From the NCBI GenBank assembly GCA_026986885.1, contig JALSNT010000620.1, forward strand, positions 1 to 6,920: a stretch of 6,920 nucleotides of DNA, in the 5' to 3' direction. Of this stretch, positions 1 to 6,345 are shown piece after piece. The notes below the pieces were generated by a model. The model did no database searches, was not told where the DNA came from, and worked only from the letters and a program-made list of their open reading frames with translations. Numbering within the stretch: position 1 is the first letter of the stretch; each line of letters opens with the position of its first letter. The position numbers were made by a program, and so were the translations under genes. Source of the stretch: Desulfobulbaceae bacterium (GTDB taxonomy: Bacteria > Desulfobacterota > Desulfobulbia > Desulfobulbales > Desulfobulbaceae).

Positions 1-116
1 TCGTTCAACTAAGGTTGGAAGGAGTTATGCGGAAAAGGCGGTAGTGCAGAATAAAGTCAGGTTGTATGCGCTTCCTTAGGGAGGTATCATTTTGCTGAAC
101 GGAGTTAATAGCTAAC

Positions 117-401
117 ATGTCACCCCGTCCCAAAAAAAGTCGGCGTTGCGAGGGCAAGGTCTGTTGCAGGGCCTTTAAGCCTACCGGAATTACCATGCCC
201 GAGCTGAAGAAAATTACCATGTACCGGGACGAGTTGGAGGTCCTGCGCCTGTGTGATTTTGAAGGCCTTTTTCAGGAACAGGCAGGTGAAAAGATGGGCG
301 TTTCCCGGGGGACCGTGCAACGCATTTTGACTTCCGCCAGGCGAAAAACGGCGGAGGCACTGTCAACGGGCGCTGCCATCGTTTTTGATGACGATCAATA
401 A
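117..401 (+). CDS. UPF0251/DUF134 family helix-turn-helix protein
   Basis: The 94-residue protein matches the DUF134 (UPF0251) pattern as I know it: an N-terminal 'PRPKK.RR' segment, an 'FKPTGI.MPEL' stretch (residues 20-30), a 'DELEVLRL.D.EGL' motif (38-51), then a sigma-factor-like helix-turn-helix at about 52-73 (QEQAGEKMGVSRGTVQRIL) and 'ARRKTAEAL' (74-82). The family is predicted to bind DNA and often sits near, or is fused to, NifX/NafY-like metal-cofactor domains, but its function is not established. Cysteines at 11, 16, 17 and 46 could bind metal or respond to redox; that is inference. The start at 117 has GGAG at 101-104, a rather long 12-nt spacing. The in-frame TTG further upstream is cut off by a stop, so 117 is the first usable start. 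The target operon is not in the window, and no clear terminator follows. Confidence 0.88.
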   Translation: MSPRPKKSRRCEGKVCCRAFKPTGITMPELKKITMYRDELEVLRLCDFEGLFQEQAGEKMGVSRGTVQRILTSARRKTAEALSTGAAIVFDDDQ

Positions 402-512
402 GAACTCCTTGTTCCAGCGATGGTGTACATTTTTTTCCGGCCTGCAGATGGGCCGTCCTTTGTCGCCGGCAGAGGAATACCGTTGTTTCAGCATACATTC
501 ATATCTTTTCCT

Positions 513-541
513 TTGACATGACATATTTTTTATCCTGTACA
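513..541 (+). promoter_or_regulatory. possible sigma-70 promoter for the proS cluster
   Basis: A perfect TTGACA lies at 513-518, followed 17 nt later by TGTACA (536-541), which matches the -10 consensus at only three of six positions. If used, it would leave a leader of roughly 120 nt before the proS ATG. It lies in the otherwise gene-free 269-bp gap 402-670, which also holds a TGTCTGA direct repeat (580-586 and 590-596). The -10 match is weak and no operator is evident, so this is a candidate only. Confidence 0.35.
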
Positions 542-670
542 ACTGGTGTGCATCTGATTTGTTTCCTTCGGTCCGGTAATGTCTGATCTTGTCTGACGTA
601 CTTTTCATCCTGACAATAACCCCACATTGATTCTCATAAGACGAAAATAACCCATACCTGTTATCCCATT

Positions 671-2398
671 ATGCGTTATTCAAAACTCCTGTTACCTACC
701 ACCAAAGAAACCCCGGCCGAGGCCGAGGTCATCAGCCATCAGCTCCTGTTGCGTGCCGGCTGTATCCGTAAACTTACTTCCGGTCTGTATACCTATCTTC
801 CCCTTGGCCTGCTGGCCCTGAAAAAGGTGGAGGCCATTGTTCGCCAAGAGATGAACCGTGCCGGTGCCCAGGAACTGCTTATGCCCATGGTGCAGCCTGC
901 CGACCTCTGGCAGGAGTCGGGCCGCTGGCAGAAATATGGTCCGGAACTGTTACGTTTTAAAGACCGCCATGGACGTGACTACTGCCTTGGGCCGACCCAT
1001 GAGGAAGTCATTACCGATATTGCCCGTCGTGAGCTGCAGTCTTATCGGCAACTGCCGATAAATCTTTATCAGGTGCAGACCAAGTTTCGCGATGAGATTC
1101 GGCCCCGGTTCGGATTGATGCGTGGCCGGGAATTTGTCATGAAGGACGCCTATTCCTTTGATGCTGATGATGAGGGCGCAGCAAAGAGTTATGAGATCAT
1201 GAAGGAGGCCTACCATCGCATTTTCCGGCGTTGCGGGCTTTCATTCCGGGCTGTCGAGGCGGATACCGGTTCCATCGGCGGTTCCTATTCCCATGAATTC
1301 ATGGTGCTGGCCGATACCGGCGAGGATACCCTGGTTATCTGCAATGATTGTGACTATGCGGCCAATGTGGAGAAGGCGGCCGTGGTTCTTGCCGATGCCG
1401 AGCCGTCACAGGACGCATTGCAACCCTTGACCAGGGTGAAAACCCCGGGCATGAAAAAGGTGGATCGGGTGGCCGATTTTTTAAAGGTTACCCCGGCGGA
1501 TATCATCAAAACCATGATATTTCTGGCGGACGGAGAGCCGGTGGCAGCCCTGGTTCGGGGCGATCGGCAGGTACAGGATGTAAAACTGAAAAATCTTCTT
1601 GGTGTCTCCGAGATTGAAACCATTGATGATGCTGAGGTGTGGAAACTGACGAAACTGCCGGTTGGTTATGTCGGTCCGGTGGATATCCCCATCCGCCTGG
1701 TGGCCGATCAGGAGGTAATGCGCATGATGAATGCGGTTGCCGGGGCCAATGAAAAGGGCATGCATCTTACCGGGGTCAATCCGGGGCGGGATTTTGAGCC
1801 GGAACTGGTCGGTGACCTGCGTCAGATTACCCCGAATGACGGTTGTCCGGTCTGCGGCGGGCAACTGTCGCTTACCGAGGGCATTGAGGTCGGCCATATC
1901 TTCAAACTGGGCACCAATTATTCGGATGCATTGCAGGCTACCTTTCAGGACCGGGACGGGGTGGAGAAACCATTTGTCATGGGTTGTTACGGCATCGGGG
2001 TCAGCCGGGTTGTTGCCGCCGCCATTGAGCAGAACCATGATAAAAACGGGATTGTTTTTCCCCTGCCGCTGGCTCCTTTCCAGGTCATTGTCCTCAACCT
2101 CGGCCTCAATAATGAGGCTGTAAGCGGAGCTGCCGAACAGTTGTACAGTGATCTGCAGGCCCGTGGGCTTGAGGTGTTGTTTGATGACCGGGATGAACGG
2201 CCCGGCTCCAAATTTAAAGATGCCGATCTTCTGGGTATTCCATACCGGGTTACGGTTGGTAAAACCTATGAGAAAGAGGGAGTGGTGGAGCTGCGCCTGC
2301 GGGCAACCGGTGAGACCATTATGCTCCCCTTTGCCGAAGCTGCCGCCGGTATTGAGGACATGGTGACCAATGAGTTGAAAAAGGTGCGGGAAACCTGA
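671..2398 (+). CDS. proS: proline--tRNA ligase, bacterial type with editing domain
   Basis: Cytoplasmic class II aminoacyl-tRNA synthetase that charges tRNA-Pro with proline using ATP. At 575 residues it has the usual length of the long bacterial form. The N-terminus '[19 protein letters not shown]' is typical and fixes the start. The core carries the GPTHEE loop (108-112), motif 2 '[17 protein letters not shown]' (139-155) and motif 3 'GCYGIGVSR' (438-446). The YbaK-like editing insert that hydrolyses mischarged Ala-tRNA-Pro spans about 225-405, with a candidate conserved lysine at 280. The anticodon-binding domain runs from about 467 to the end. Cysteine pairs at 224/227 and 392/395 flank the insert and may form a zinc site. 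No Shine-Dalgarno is visible before ATG 671, yet there is no in-frame ATG, GTG or TTG between it and the upstream stop at 617-619. The stop codon overlaps the next gene's start (TGATG). Confidence 0.98.
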   Translation: MRYSKLLLPTTKETPAEAEVISHQLLLRAGCIRKLTSGLYTYLPLGLLALKKVEAIVRQEMNRAGAQELLMPMVQPADLWQESGRWQKYGPELLRFKDRHGRDYCLGPTHEEVITDIARRELQSYRQLPINLYQVQTKFRDEIRPRFGLMRGREFVMKDAYSFDADDEGAAKSYEIMKEAYHRIFRRCGLSFRAVEADTGSIGGSYSHEFMVLADTGEDTLVICNDCDYAANVEKAAVVLADAEPSQDALQPLTRVKTPGMKKVDRVADFLKVTPADIIKTMIFLADGEPVAALVRGDRQVQDVKLKNLLGVSEIETIDDAEVWKLTKLPVGYVGPVDIPIRLVADQEVMRMMNAVAGANEKGMHLTGVNPGRDFEPELVGDLRQITPNDGCPVCGGQLSLTEGIEVGHIFKLGTNYSDALQATFQDRDGVEKPFVMGCYGIGVSRVVAAAIEQNHDKNGIVFPLPLAPFQVIVLNLGLNNEAVSGAAEQLYSDLQARGLEVLFDDRDERPGSKFKDADLLGIPYRVTVGKTYEKEGVVELRLRATGETIMLPFAEAAAGIEDMVTNELKKVRET

Positions 2399-4560
2399 TG
2401 TCTGATTTTACGGGATTATATTCCATAGCCGCAAGTTATCTGCACGGGATTGATCTGACGCCGCTGAAAGACGCCTATGTCTTTGCCGGTGAACGGCATG
2501 CCGGCAAACTGCACGCCTGCGGCGAGCCGTATCTTCAACATCTGGTCGAGGTTGCCTCTATCCTGGCATCAATGAAAATGGATAGAGAAACCATTGTTTC
2601 CGGCTTGCTGCACGGGGTATTGAAAGAGCGGGTCGCTACCCAGGATGAGCTGGAAAAGCGGTTCGGTCATGATGTGGCCAATATCGTCGATGGTACGACC
2701 AGAATTACCAACGTGCAATACAATTCCCGGCTGGCTGACCAGGCGGAAAATATCCGTAAGCTTTTTTTAGCCATGGGTGCGGATATCCGTGTCCTGCTGG
2801 TCCGGCTGGCCGATCGTCTGCAGGATATGCTGACTCTTGCTGCGGCGCCCGAGGAGCTTCGCCGCCATGTGGCCCGTGAAACCATGGACCTGTATGCGCC
2901 GCTGGCTAGTCGCCTGGGTATCGACTGGATGAAAAGAGAACTGGAGGATTATTCCTTTGCCTATCTTTTCCCGGTCGAGCATCAGGAACTCACCTCCCGT
3001 CTTGAAAGTTCGCTGGCCGAGCGGCAGGCGTATGTGGATGAGGTCATCGGGATTCTCGGAAGTAAACTCAAGGAAAATAATATCCTGCCATTACGGATTA
3101 TCGGTCGTCCCAAACACCTTTATTCCATTTATAAAAAACTGGTGGTCCAGAATATTCCTCTGGAACGAGTGTACGATAAAGTCGCATTTCGGATTATCGT
3201 CAATACCGTTAAAGAATGCTATCAGACCCTGGGGACCGTACATGCCGAGTGGACGCCTGTTCCGGGCCGCATCAAGGATTTTATCAGCGCCCCCAAGTCG
3301 AACAATTATCAATCGCTGCATACCACGGTTGCCGGTCCGCGCGGTCATTTTATTGAAATTCAGATCCGTACCGAAGAGATGGATCGTATAGCCCAGGAGG
3401 GTGTTGCCGCCCATTGGGCCTATAAAGAGGGGCAGAAAATCACCGGCAGTGATGCTCGACTCTTTAAGGAACTGAAAACTCTGGTCAAATCCCTGCAGGA
3501 AGTGGAGGACCCCAACGAGTTTATGGACTCGGTTCGAGGCGAGCTGTTTGAGCCGGATGTTTATGCCCTGACCCCGACCGGAGAGGTGCGGGAGTTGCCG
3601 CGTGGTTCCACACCCATTGACTTTGCCTATGCCATCCATACGGCAGTTGGAGATTCCTGTGTCGGCGCCAAGGTAAACGGGCAACTGGTGCAGCTGAAAC
3701 ACGAGTTGCAGAATGGTGACATCGTTGAAATATTAACCGCGAAGAATCAGCATCCCAAACGGGCCTGGCTGCAATTAGTCAAAACCGGCAGGGCCCGGGC
3801 CAGGATCCGTCACTGGCTGCGGCGGGAAGAAAAGGAACGATCATTGAAGCTTGGCCGTGAAATCTGCGAGCGTGAGCTGAAAAAGCATGACGTCACTTTG
3901 AAAAGGCTCATTAAATCCGGTCAAATTCGTCAGTTACTCAAAAAACTTCGTTGCAATGGCCTGGATGATATGCTGGCCAAGGTCGGTTCCGGTAAAATAA
4001 CTCTACTGCAGCTTCTTAAGGCGCTGCAGCCGGAAAAAATCCGTCAACAGGAGAATCAGAAGCGGCAGGATGAATTGCTGGAAAAGATTTCCCGGGAGAA
4101 GGAACCCGCAGAGAAATCATTATCCAGGGATGGTATAGATATTGAAGGCATCGACGATATGCTGGTCAAGGTAAGTCAATGCTGTAAGCCGGTGCCCGGA
4201 GATGAAATCATGGGATTTATTACCACCGGTTCCGGTATCTCCATCCATAAAGCGGATTGTCCGAATCTGCTGGCCACGGATCCGCAGCGCCGACTGCCGG
4301 TTACCTGGTCGACGGCCGGTACGGTAAGGCACAGGGCCGAACTGCGCATAAGAGTGGAGAATAAACGTAATATCCTCGCCGAAATCAGTGGGGCGATTTC
4401 CGCTGATGATGCCGACATTGTGGAGTTTAAGTCCAGGACAACAGCGGAAAATGTTGTCCTGTTAGGCATTATTGTAGAAGTGGCTGATCTGCAGCATCTG
4501 CAGCAGTTGCAGATGCATCTGCAGCAGATGCCGGAAGTTATTGAGGTGCGCAGGCAGTAA
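2398..4560 (+). CDS. rel: RelA/SpoT homologue; synthetase site intact, hydrolase site degenerate
   Basis: A long RSH protein (720 residues) of the stringent response, which makes (p)ppGpp from ATP and GDP/GTP when uncharged tRNA reaches the ribosome. Order of domains: pseudo-HD hydrolase (~22-150), synthetase (~232-345), TGS (~385-447, with the tRNA-end histidine in 'YAIHT'), a helical region, the CC zinc-finger segment 'SQCCKPVPGDEI' to 'ADCPN' (593-623), and ACT (~645-720). Synthetase residues equivalent to Rel_Seq R241, K243, D264, R295, K297, K304, Y308, H312 and E323 are all present (R237, K239, D260, R291, K293, K300, Y304, H308, E320); Y299 is F295. The loop is RIKD, the RXKD type seen in bifunctional Rel rather than the EXDD of RelA. 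In the hydrolase site H48, H72 and D139 remain, but the partner Asp is G73, Glu-Asp is K76-E77, Asn is D143 and Arg is H39. Start ATG overlaps the proS stop by one base, implying coupling. Family assignment is certain; loss of hydrolysis is inference. Confidence 0.96.
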   Translation: MSDFTGLYSIAASYLHGIDLTPLKDAYVFAGERHAGKLHACGEPYLQHLVEVASILASMKMDRETIVSGLLHGVLKERVATQDELEKRFGHDVANIVDGTTRITNVQYNSRLADQAENIRKLFLAMGADIRVLLVRLADRLQDMLTLAAAPEELRRHVARETMDLYAPLASRLGIDWMKRELEDYSFAYLFPVEHQELTSRLESSLAERQAYVDEVIGILGSKLKENNILPLRIIGRPKHLYSIYKKLVVQNIPLERVYDKVAFRIIVNTVKECYQTLGTVHAEWTPVPGRIKDFISAPKSNNYQSLHTTVAGPRGHFIEIQIRTEEMDRIAQEGVAAHWAYKEGQKITGSDARLFKELKTLVKSLQEVEDPNEFMDSVRGELFEPDVYALTPTGEVRELPRGSTPIDFAYAIHTAVGDSCVGAKVNGQLVQLKHELQNGDIVEILTAKNQHPKRAWLQLVKTGRARARIRHWLRREEKERSLKLGREICERELKKHDVTLKRLIKSGQIRQLLKKLRCNGLDDMLAKVGSGKITLLQLLKALQPEKIRQQENQKRQDELLEKISREKEPAEKSLSRDGIDIEGIDDMLVKVSQCCKPVPGDEIMGFITTGSGISIHKADCPNLLATDPQRRLPVTWSTAGTVRHRAELRIRVENKRNILAEISGAISADDADIVEFKSRTTAENVVLLGIIVEVADLQHLQQLQMHLQQMPEVIEVRRQ
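4487..4536 (+). repeat. short direct and inverted repeats at the 3' end of rel
   Basis: CATCTGCAGCAG occurs exactly twice, at 4495-4506 and 4516-4527, a 21-bp period, and ATCTGCAG occurs three times (4487, 4496, 4517). CATCTGCA at 4495-4502 is also the inverted copy of TGCAGATG at 4508-4515 (5-nt loop). In the protein this gives a heptad-like 'HLQQLQM HLQQMPE' in the last helix of the ACT domain. It looks like a small in-frame slippage duplication lying 27 bp before the smr start. Confidence 0.7.
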
Positions 4561-4562
4561 GG

Positions 4563-5018
4563 ATGATTGAGGGCATGATACTATGTGAGGTTTGCGGCAA
4601 TGATTTTGATCTGCAGATGACCAGTTGCCCCTATTGTGGGGCAACTGTGGAAAATAAAGTCGTCCGCAGGCCGGGCAACATGCACCGGCTGGTCAATCTT
4701 GAGCGTGGACTCCCAACCGTGGCCCAGGCTTTGGTCCGGCTTGACAATGAGCTTGAGACTTCCAGAAGACAGGGATTTCGTGTCTTGACTCTGATTCATG
4801 GATATGGATCCAGTGGCAAGGGCGGGGCGATTAAAGATGCAGTACGCCGCCGATTACAGTATTATAAACACCAGGGTCGTGTAGGCGAGGTTGTACCTGG
4901 AGAGGATTTCAGCACACGCTCGGGTCTTGGTCGTCAGCTCCTCCGCCGCTTCTCAACCCTGTCAACCCATGGTGATCTGAATCGGTATAACCGGGGCATA
5001 ACCCTGGTTGTTCTTTAG
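4563..5018 (+). CDS. zinc-ribbon plus Smr-domain protein
   Basis: 151 residues. The N-terminus is a likely zinc ribbon: CxxC at 8/11 and CxxC at 22/25. After a short linker comes an Smr-like domain (~43-151): 'VNLERGLPTVAQAL.RLD.EL' (44-64), the signature 'IHGYGSSGKGG' (78-88), 'VPGEDF' (111-116) and a closing 'RGITLVVL' strand. Smr domains bind or cut nucleic acid, and some act at collided ribosomes or in MutS2. Here the usual LDxHG motif, tied to nuclease activity in E. coli Smr proteins, is replaced by NLERG, so catalysis is doubtful and binding is more likely. It starts two bases after the rel stop, so it is probably co-translated. ATG 4563 has only weak AGG upstream; ATG 4575 (Met5, 'MILCEVCG') is an alternative, served by AAGGA at 4559-4563. 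The protein is acting in the cytoplasm, as no signal peptide is seen. Confidence 0.85.
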   Translation: MIEGMILCEVCGNDFDLQMTSCPYCGATVENKVVRRPGNMHRLVNLERGLPTVAQALVRLDNELETSRRQGFRVLTLIHGYGSSGKGGAIKDAVRRRLQYYKHQGRVGEVVPGEDFSTRSGLGRQLLRRFSTLSTHGDLNRYNRGITLVVL

Positions 5019-5082
5019 CAGTTTTGTAACCTGAATTGAGCGTTTCGCCCCATCTGAAAAATTTGTCCAATCTGTTTCCGGG

Positions 5083-5244
5083 CCAGTATCGCGTCAAGGC
5101 GGCTCCGATGCGCCTTACTTGTTCGGTTTCGTGCTATACTGTCCCCGGCTTCGGTTACTTAATTATGCGCTCAAAGCCGGGGACAGGTAACACAAAATAA
5201 CTATAACGCAATATTACGTCGTTTCATCCTTGACGCGACACCGG
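5083..5244. repeat. nested co-centred inverted repeats (structured RNA or MITE/REP-like element)
   Basis: This fills most of the gene-free gap 5019-5329. The outer arms 5083-5099 and 5228-5244 match at 15 of 17 positions, with a perfect 10-bp core CGCGTCAAGG/CCTTGACGCG. Middle arms 5127-5136 and 5188-5197 match at 8 of 10. The inner arms 5139-5151 and 5174-5186 are a perfect 13-bp pair (CTGTCCCCGGCTT) around a 22-nt loop. The outer pair and the inner pair share a centre to within one base. All four mismatches are A-C on the + strand, hence G-U wobble pairs on the - strand. No U-tract follows on the + strand, so it is not a standard terminator for smr. A short mobile palindrome of the REP/MITE kind or a minus-strand RNA both fit. 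Confidence 0.6.
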
Positions 5245-5329
5245 GATAGTGACAGTGTTTTCCCCATGGTGGACTGCGATTGCATGTTCGTTGTGGGATA
5301 TTTAAAGATCCTCATACAAGGAGTAAAAT

Positions 5330-6064
5330 ATGCAGAAGATTGTTATTGGAACATGTCTTGTTCTGTTGATGGCAACAACAGCCATCTCTGCGGATAAGGC
5401 GGATATGTTCAAAAATGAACAACAAAAACTCAGCTATGCCATGGGACTGGACCTTGGCGCTTATTTTAAAGGGTTGGGTGAAGATTTTGACTTGACGGTT
5501 CTGCAGCAGGGCATATCCGATGCCTATACCGGGAAAAAGCCTTTGATGACAGCCGAGGAGGCGGCGGCGGTACAGAAAAAATTTGCCGCCCGGCAGCAGG
5601 AGCGTCAGATCAAGGAAACGGTGGCCATGGTAAAGAAGAATCGGGATGCCGCTGATAAATTTCTGGCCGAAAACAAAAAGAAAGAGGGCGTAAAAGTTAC
5701 CAAGTCCGGTCTGCAGTACAAGGTTATTAAAGAGGGCAAGGGGAAAAAACCCGGTCTCCATGACATGGTCAAAGTGCATTACAAGGGGACTCTTCTGGAT
5801 GGTAAGGAATTTGACAGCTCGTATAAACGCAATGAGCCGGCAGTGTTTCAGGTCGGACAGGTGATTTCAGGCTGGCAGGAGGCCCTGCAGTTGATGAATG
5901 TCGGCTCCACCTATGAATTGTACCTTCCCCCGGATCTTGCCTATGGCGATCGCGGCGCGCCACCGGTTATTGAGCCGGGGTCCATGCTGATTTTTAAGGT
6001 GGAACTTTTAGATATACCTACACCGGAGAAAAAGGCATCGAAAGAAAAAGCTGACAAGAAATAA
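5330..6064 (+). CDS. exported FKBP-type peptidyl-prolyl cis-trans isomerase (FkpA/Mip-like)
   Basis: 244 residues. A signal peptide (Lys3, hydrophobic core 4-18, probable cleavage after A21 in 'ISA|DK') predicts a periplasmic protein; Cys9 does not fit a lipobox. Residues ~28-115 form the helical FKBP_N dimerisation region ('QQKLSYAMGLDLG'), followed by the FKBP catalytic domain (~124-229). Expected active-site positions are visible: Y151 (HYKG), F161 and D162 (FDSS), V178 and I179, W182 (ISGW), Y205 (LAYGDRGAP) and F222. Such proteins speed proline isomerisation and act as chaperones for exported proteins. A charged lysine-rich tail follows (231-244). Strong AAGGAG at 5318-5323, six bases before ATG, fixes the start. 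It stands apart from the proS cluster by 311 bp, so it probably has its own promoter, which I could not locate with confidence. Confidence 0.96.
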   Translation: MQKIVIGTCLVLLMATTAISADKADMFKNEQQKLSYAMGLDLGAYFKGLGEDFDLTVLQQGISDAYTGKKPLMTAEEAAAVQKKFAARQQERQIKETVAMVKKNRDAADKFLAENKKKEGVKVTKSGLQYKVIKEGKGKKPGLHDMVKVHYKGTLLDGKEFDSSYKRNEPAVFQVGQVISGWQEALQLMNVGSTYELYLPPDLAYGDRGAPPVIEPGSMLIFKVELLDIPTPEKKASKEKADKK

Positions 6065-6101
6065 AGATTACCCCAATATGTTTTGACTGCTATTGGAGAC
6101 G

Positions 6102-6142
6102 GGTCGGCGGCCGTATTTTTCCGCTACGACCGCTGGCCGACC
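6102..6142 (+). other. GC-rich hairpin in the leader of the Lys-rich small gene
   Basis: GGTCGGC (6102-6108) pairs with GCCGACC (6136-6142) across a 27-nt loop; an alternative inner pair is GCGG 6107-6110 with CCGC 6121-6124. Only three T residues follow, so it is a poor intrinsic terminator for the FKBP gene. It ends four bases before the GGAG ribosome site of the small gene, so it could affect that gene's translation. Short stem, modest support. Confidence 0.3.
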
Positions 6143-6145
6143 TTT

Positions 6146-6149
6146 GGAG
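6146..6149 (+). promoter_or_regulatory. ribosome binding site choosing the 6157 start
   Basis: GGAG lies seven bases before ATG 6157. A closer ATG at 6152 is in another frame, only two bases from the GGAG, and runs into a stop within about 20 codons. The spacing favours 6157. Confidence 0.6.
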
Positions 6150-6156
6150 TTATGGA

Positions 6157-6345
6157 ATGGGAAAGAAAAAAGGCCAAAAAAAGGCCAAAAAAAAATGTTG
6201 TGGAAAATATCTGAAAAAGGGAAAACATTGCAGTAAGTGTCCCCTGCTGCTCAAGGAAAAATGTAAGAAGAAGGCCGAGAAAAAAGCAGCCAAAAAAGCC
6301 GGGAAAAAGATCAAAAAGAAAAAAGACAGGAAAAAGAAGGGATAG
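6157..6345 (+). CDS. small lysine-rich, cysteine-containing basic protein
   Basis: 62 residues, 31 of them lysine. The core has five cysteines and one histidine: C14, C15, H24, C25, C28 and C36, in the order CC-x8-HC-x2-C-x7-C, around 'GKYLKKGKHCSKCPLLL'. This could bind one metal ion (zinc-knuckle-like), flanked by two highly basic arms (3-13 and 33-61) that would bind nucleic acid or another polyanion. That role is inference; I do not recognise a named family. There is no signal peptide or membrane segment. The AlaLys-rich C-terminal arm resembles histone H1-like bacterial proteins in composition only. A proper GGAG supports translation, and the spaced cysteine pattern argues against a chance ORF in A-rich DNA. 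The gene contains A-runs of 6, 7 and 9 bases separated by GGCC (6166-6195). It follows the FKBP gene by 92 bp and could share its transcript. Confidence 0.75.
   Translation: MGKKKGQKKAKKKCCGKYLKKGKHCSKCPLLLKEKCKKKAEKKAAKKAGKKIKKKKDRKKKG

Noticed and set aside
27..44. Five-codon leader-like frame (MRKRR) after AAGGAG
   Set aside because: The spacing between AAGGAG (19-24) and ATG is only two bases, and very short frames arise by chance. The stops at 42-44 and 77-79 could equally end a gene from outside the window; I cannot decide which.
402..670. T-box or other tRNA-sensing leader before proS
   Set aside because: I see no T-box core sequence and no terminator hairpin followed by a T-run in this gap.
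1481..2038. Long minus-strand frame inside proS
   Set aside because: Overlaps the well-supported proS coding region and has no family resemblance. The same applies to the minus-strand frame 3091-3702 inside rel.
5139..5186. Intrinsic terminator for the proS-rel-smr cluster
   Set aside because: The 13-bp stem is strong, but the loop is 22 nt and the bases after the stem (GTAACAC) contain no T-run.
5230..5308. Promoter-like hexamers before the FKBP gene (TTGACG 5230-5235; TTGCAT 5280-5285 with TAAAGA 5303-5308)
   Set aside because: The first has no acceptable -10 at 16-18 bp, and the second matches the -10 consensus at only three positions.
5312..5779. 155-codon minus-strand frame over the FKBP gene
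   Set aside because: The + strand encodes a complete FKBP with signal peptide and strong ribosome site; the reverse frame is a by-product.
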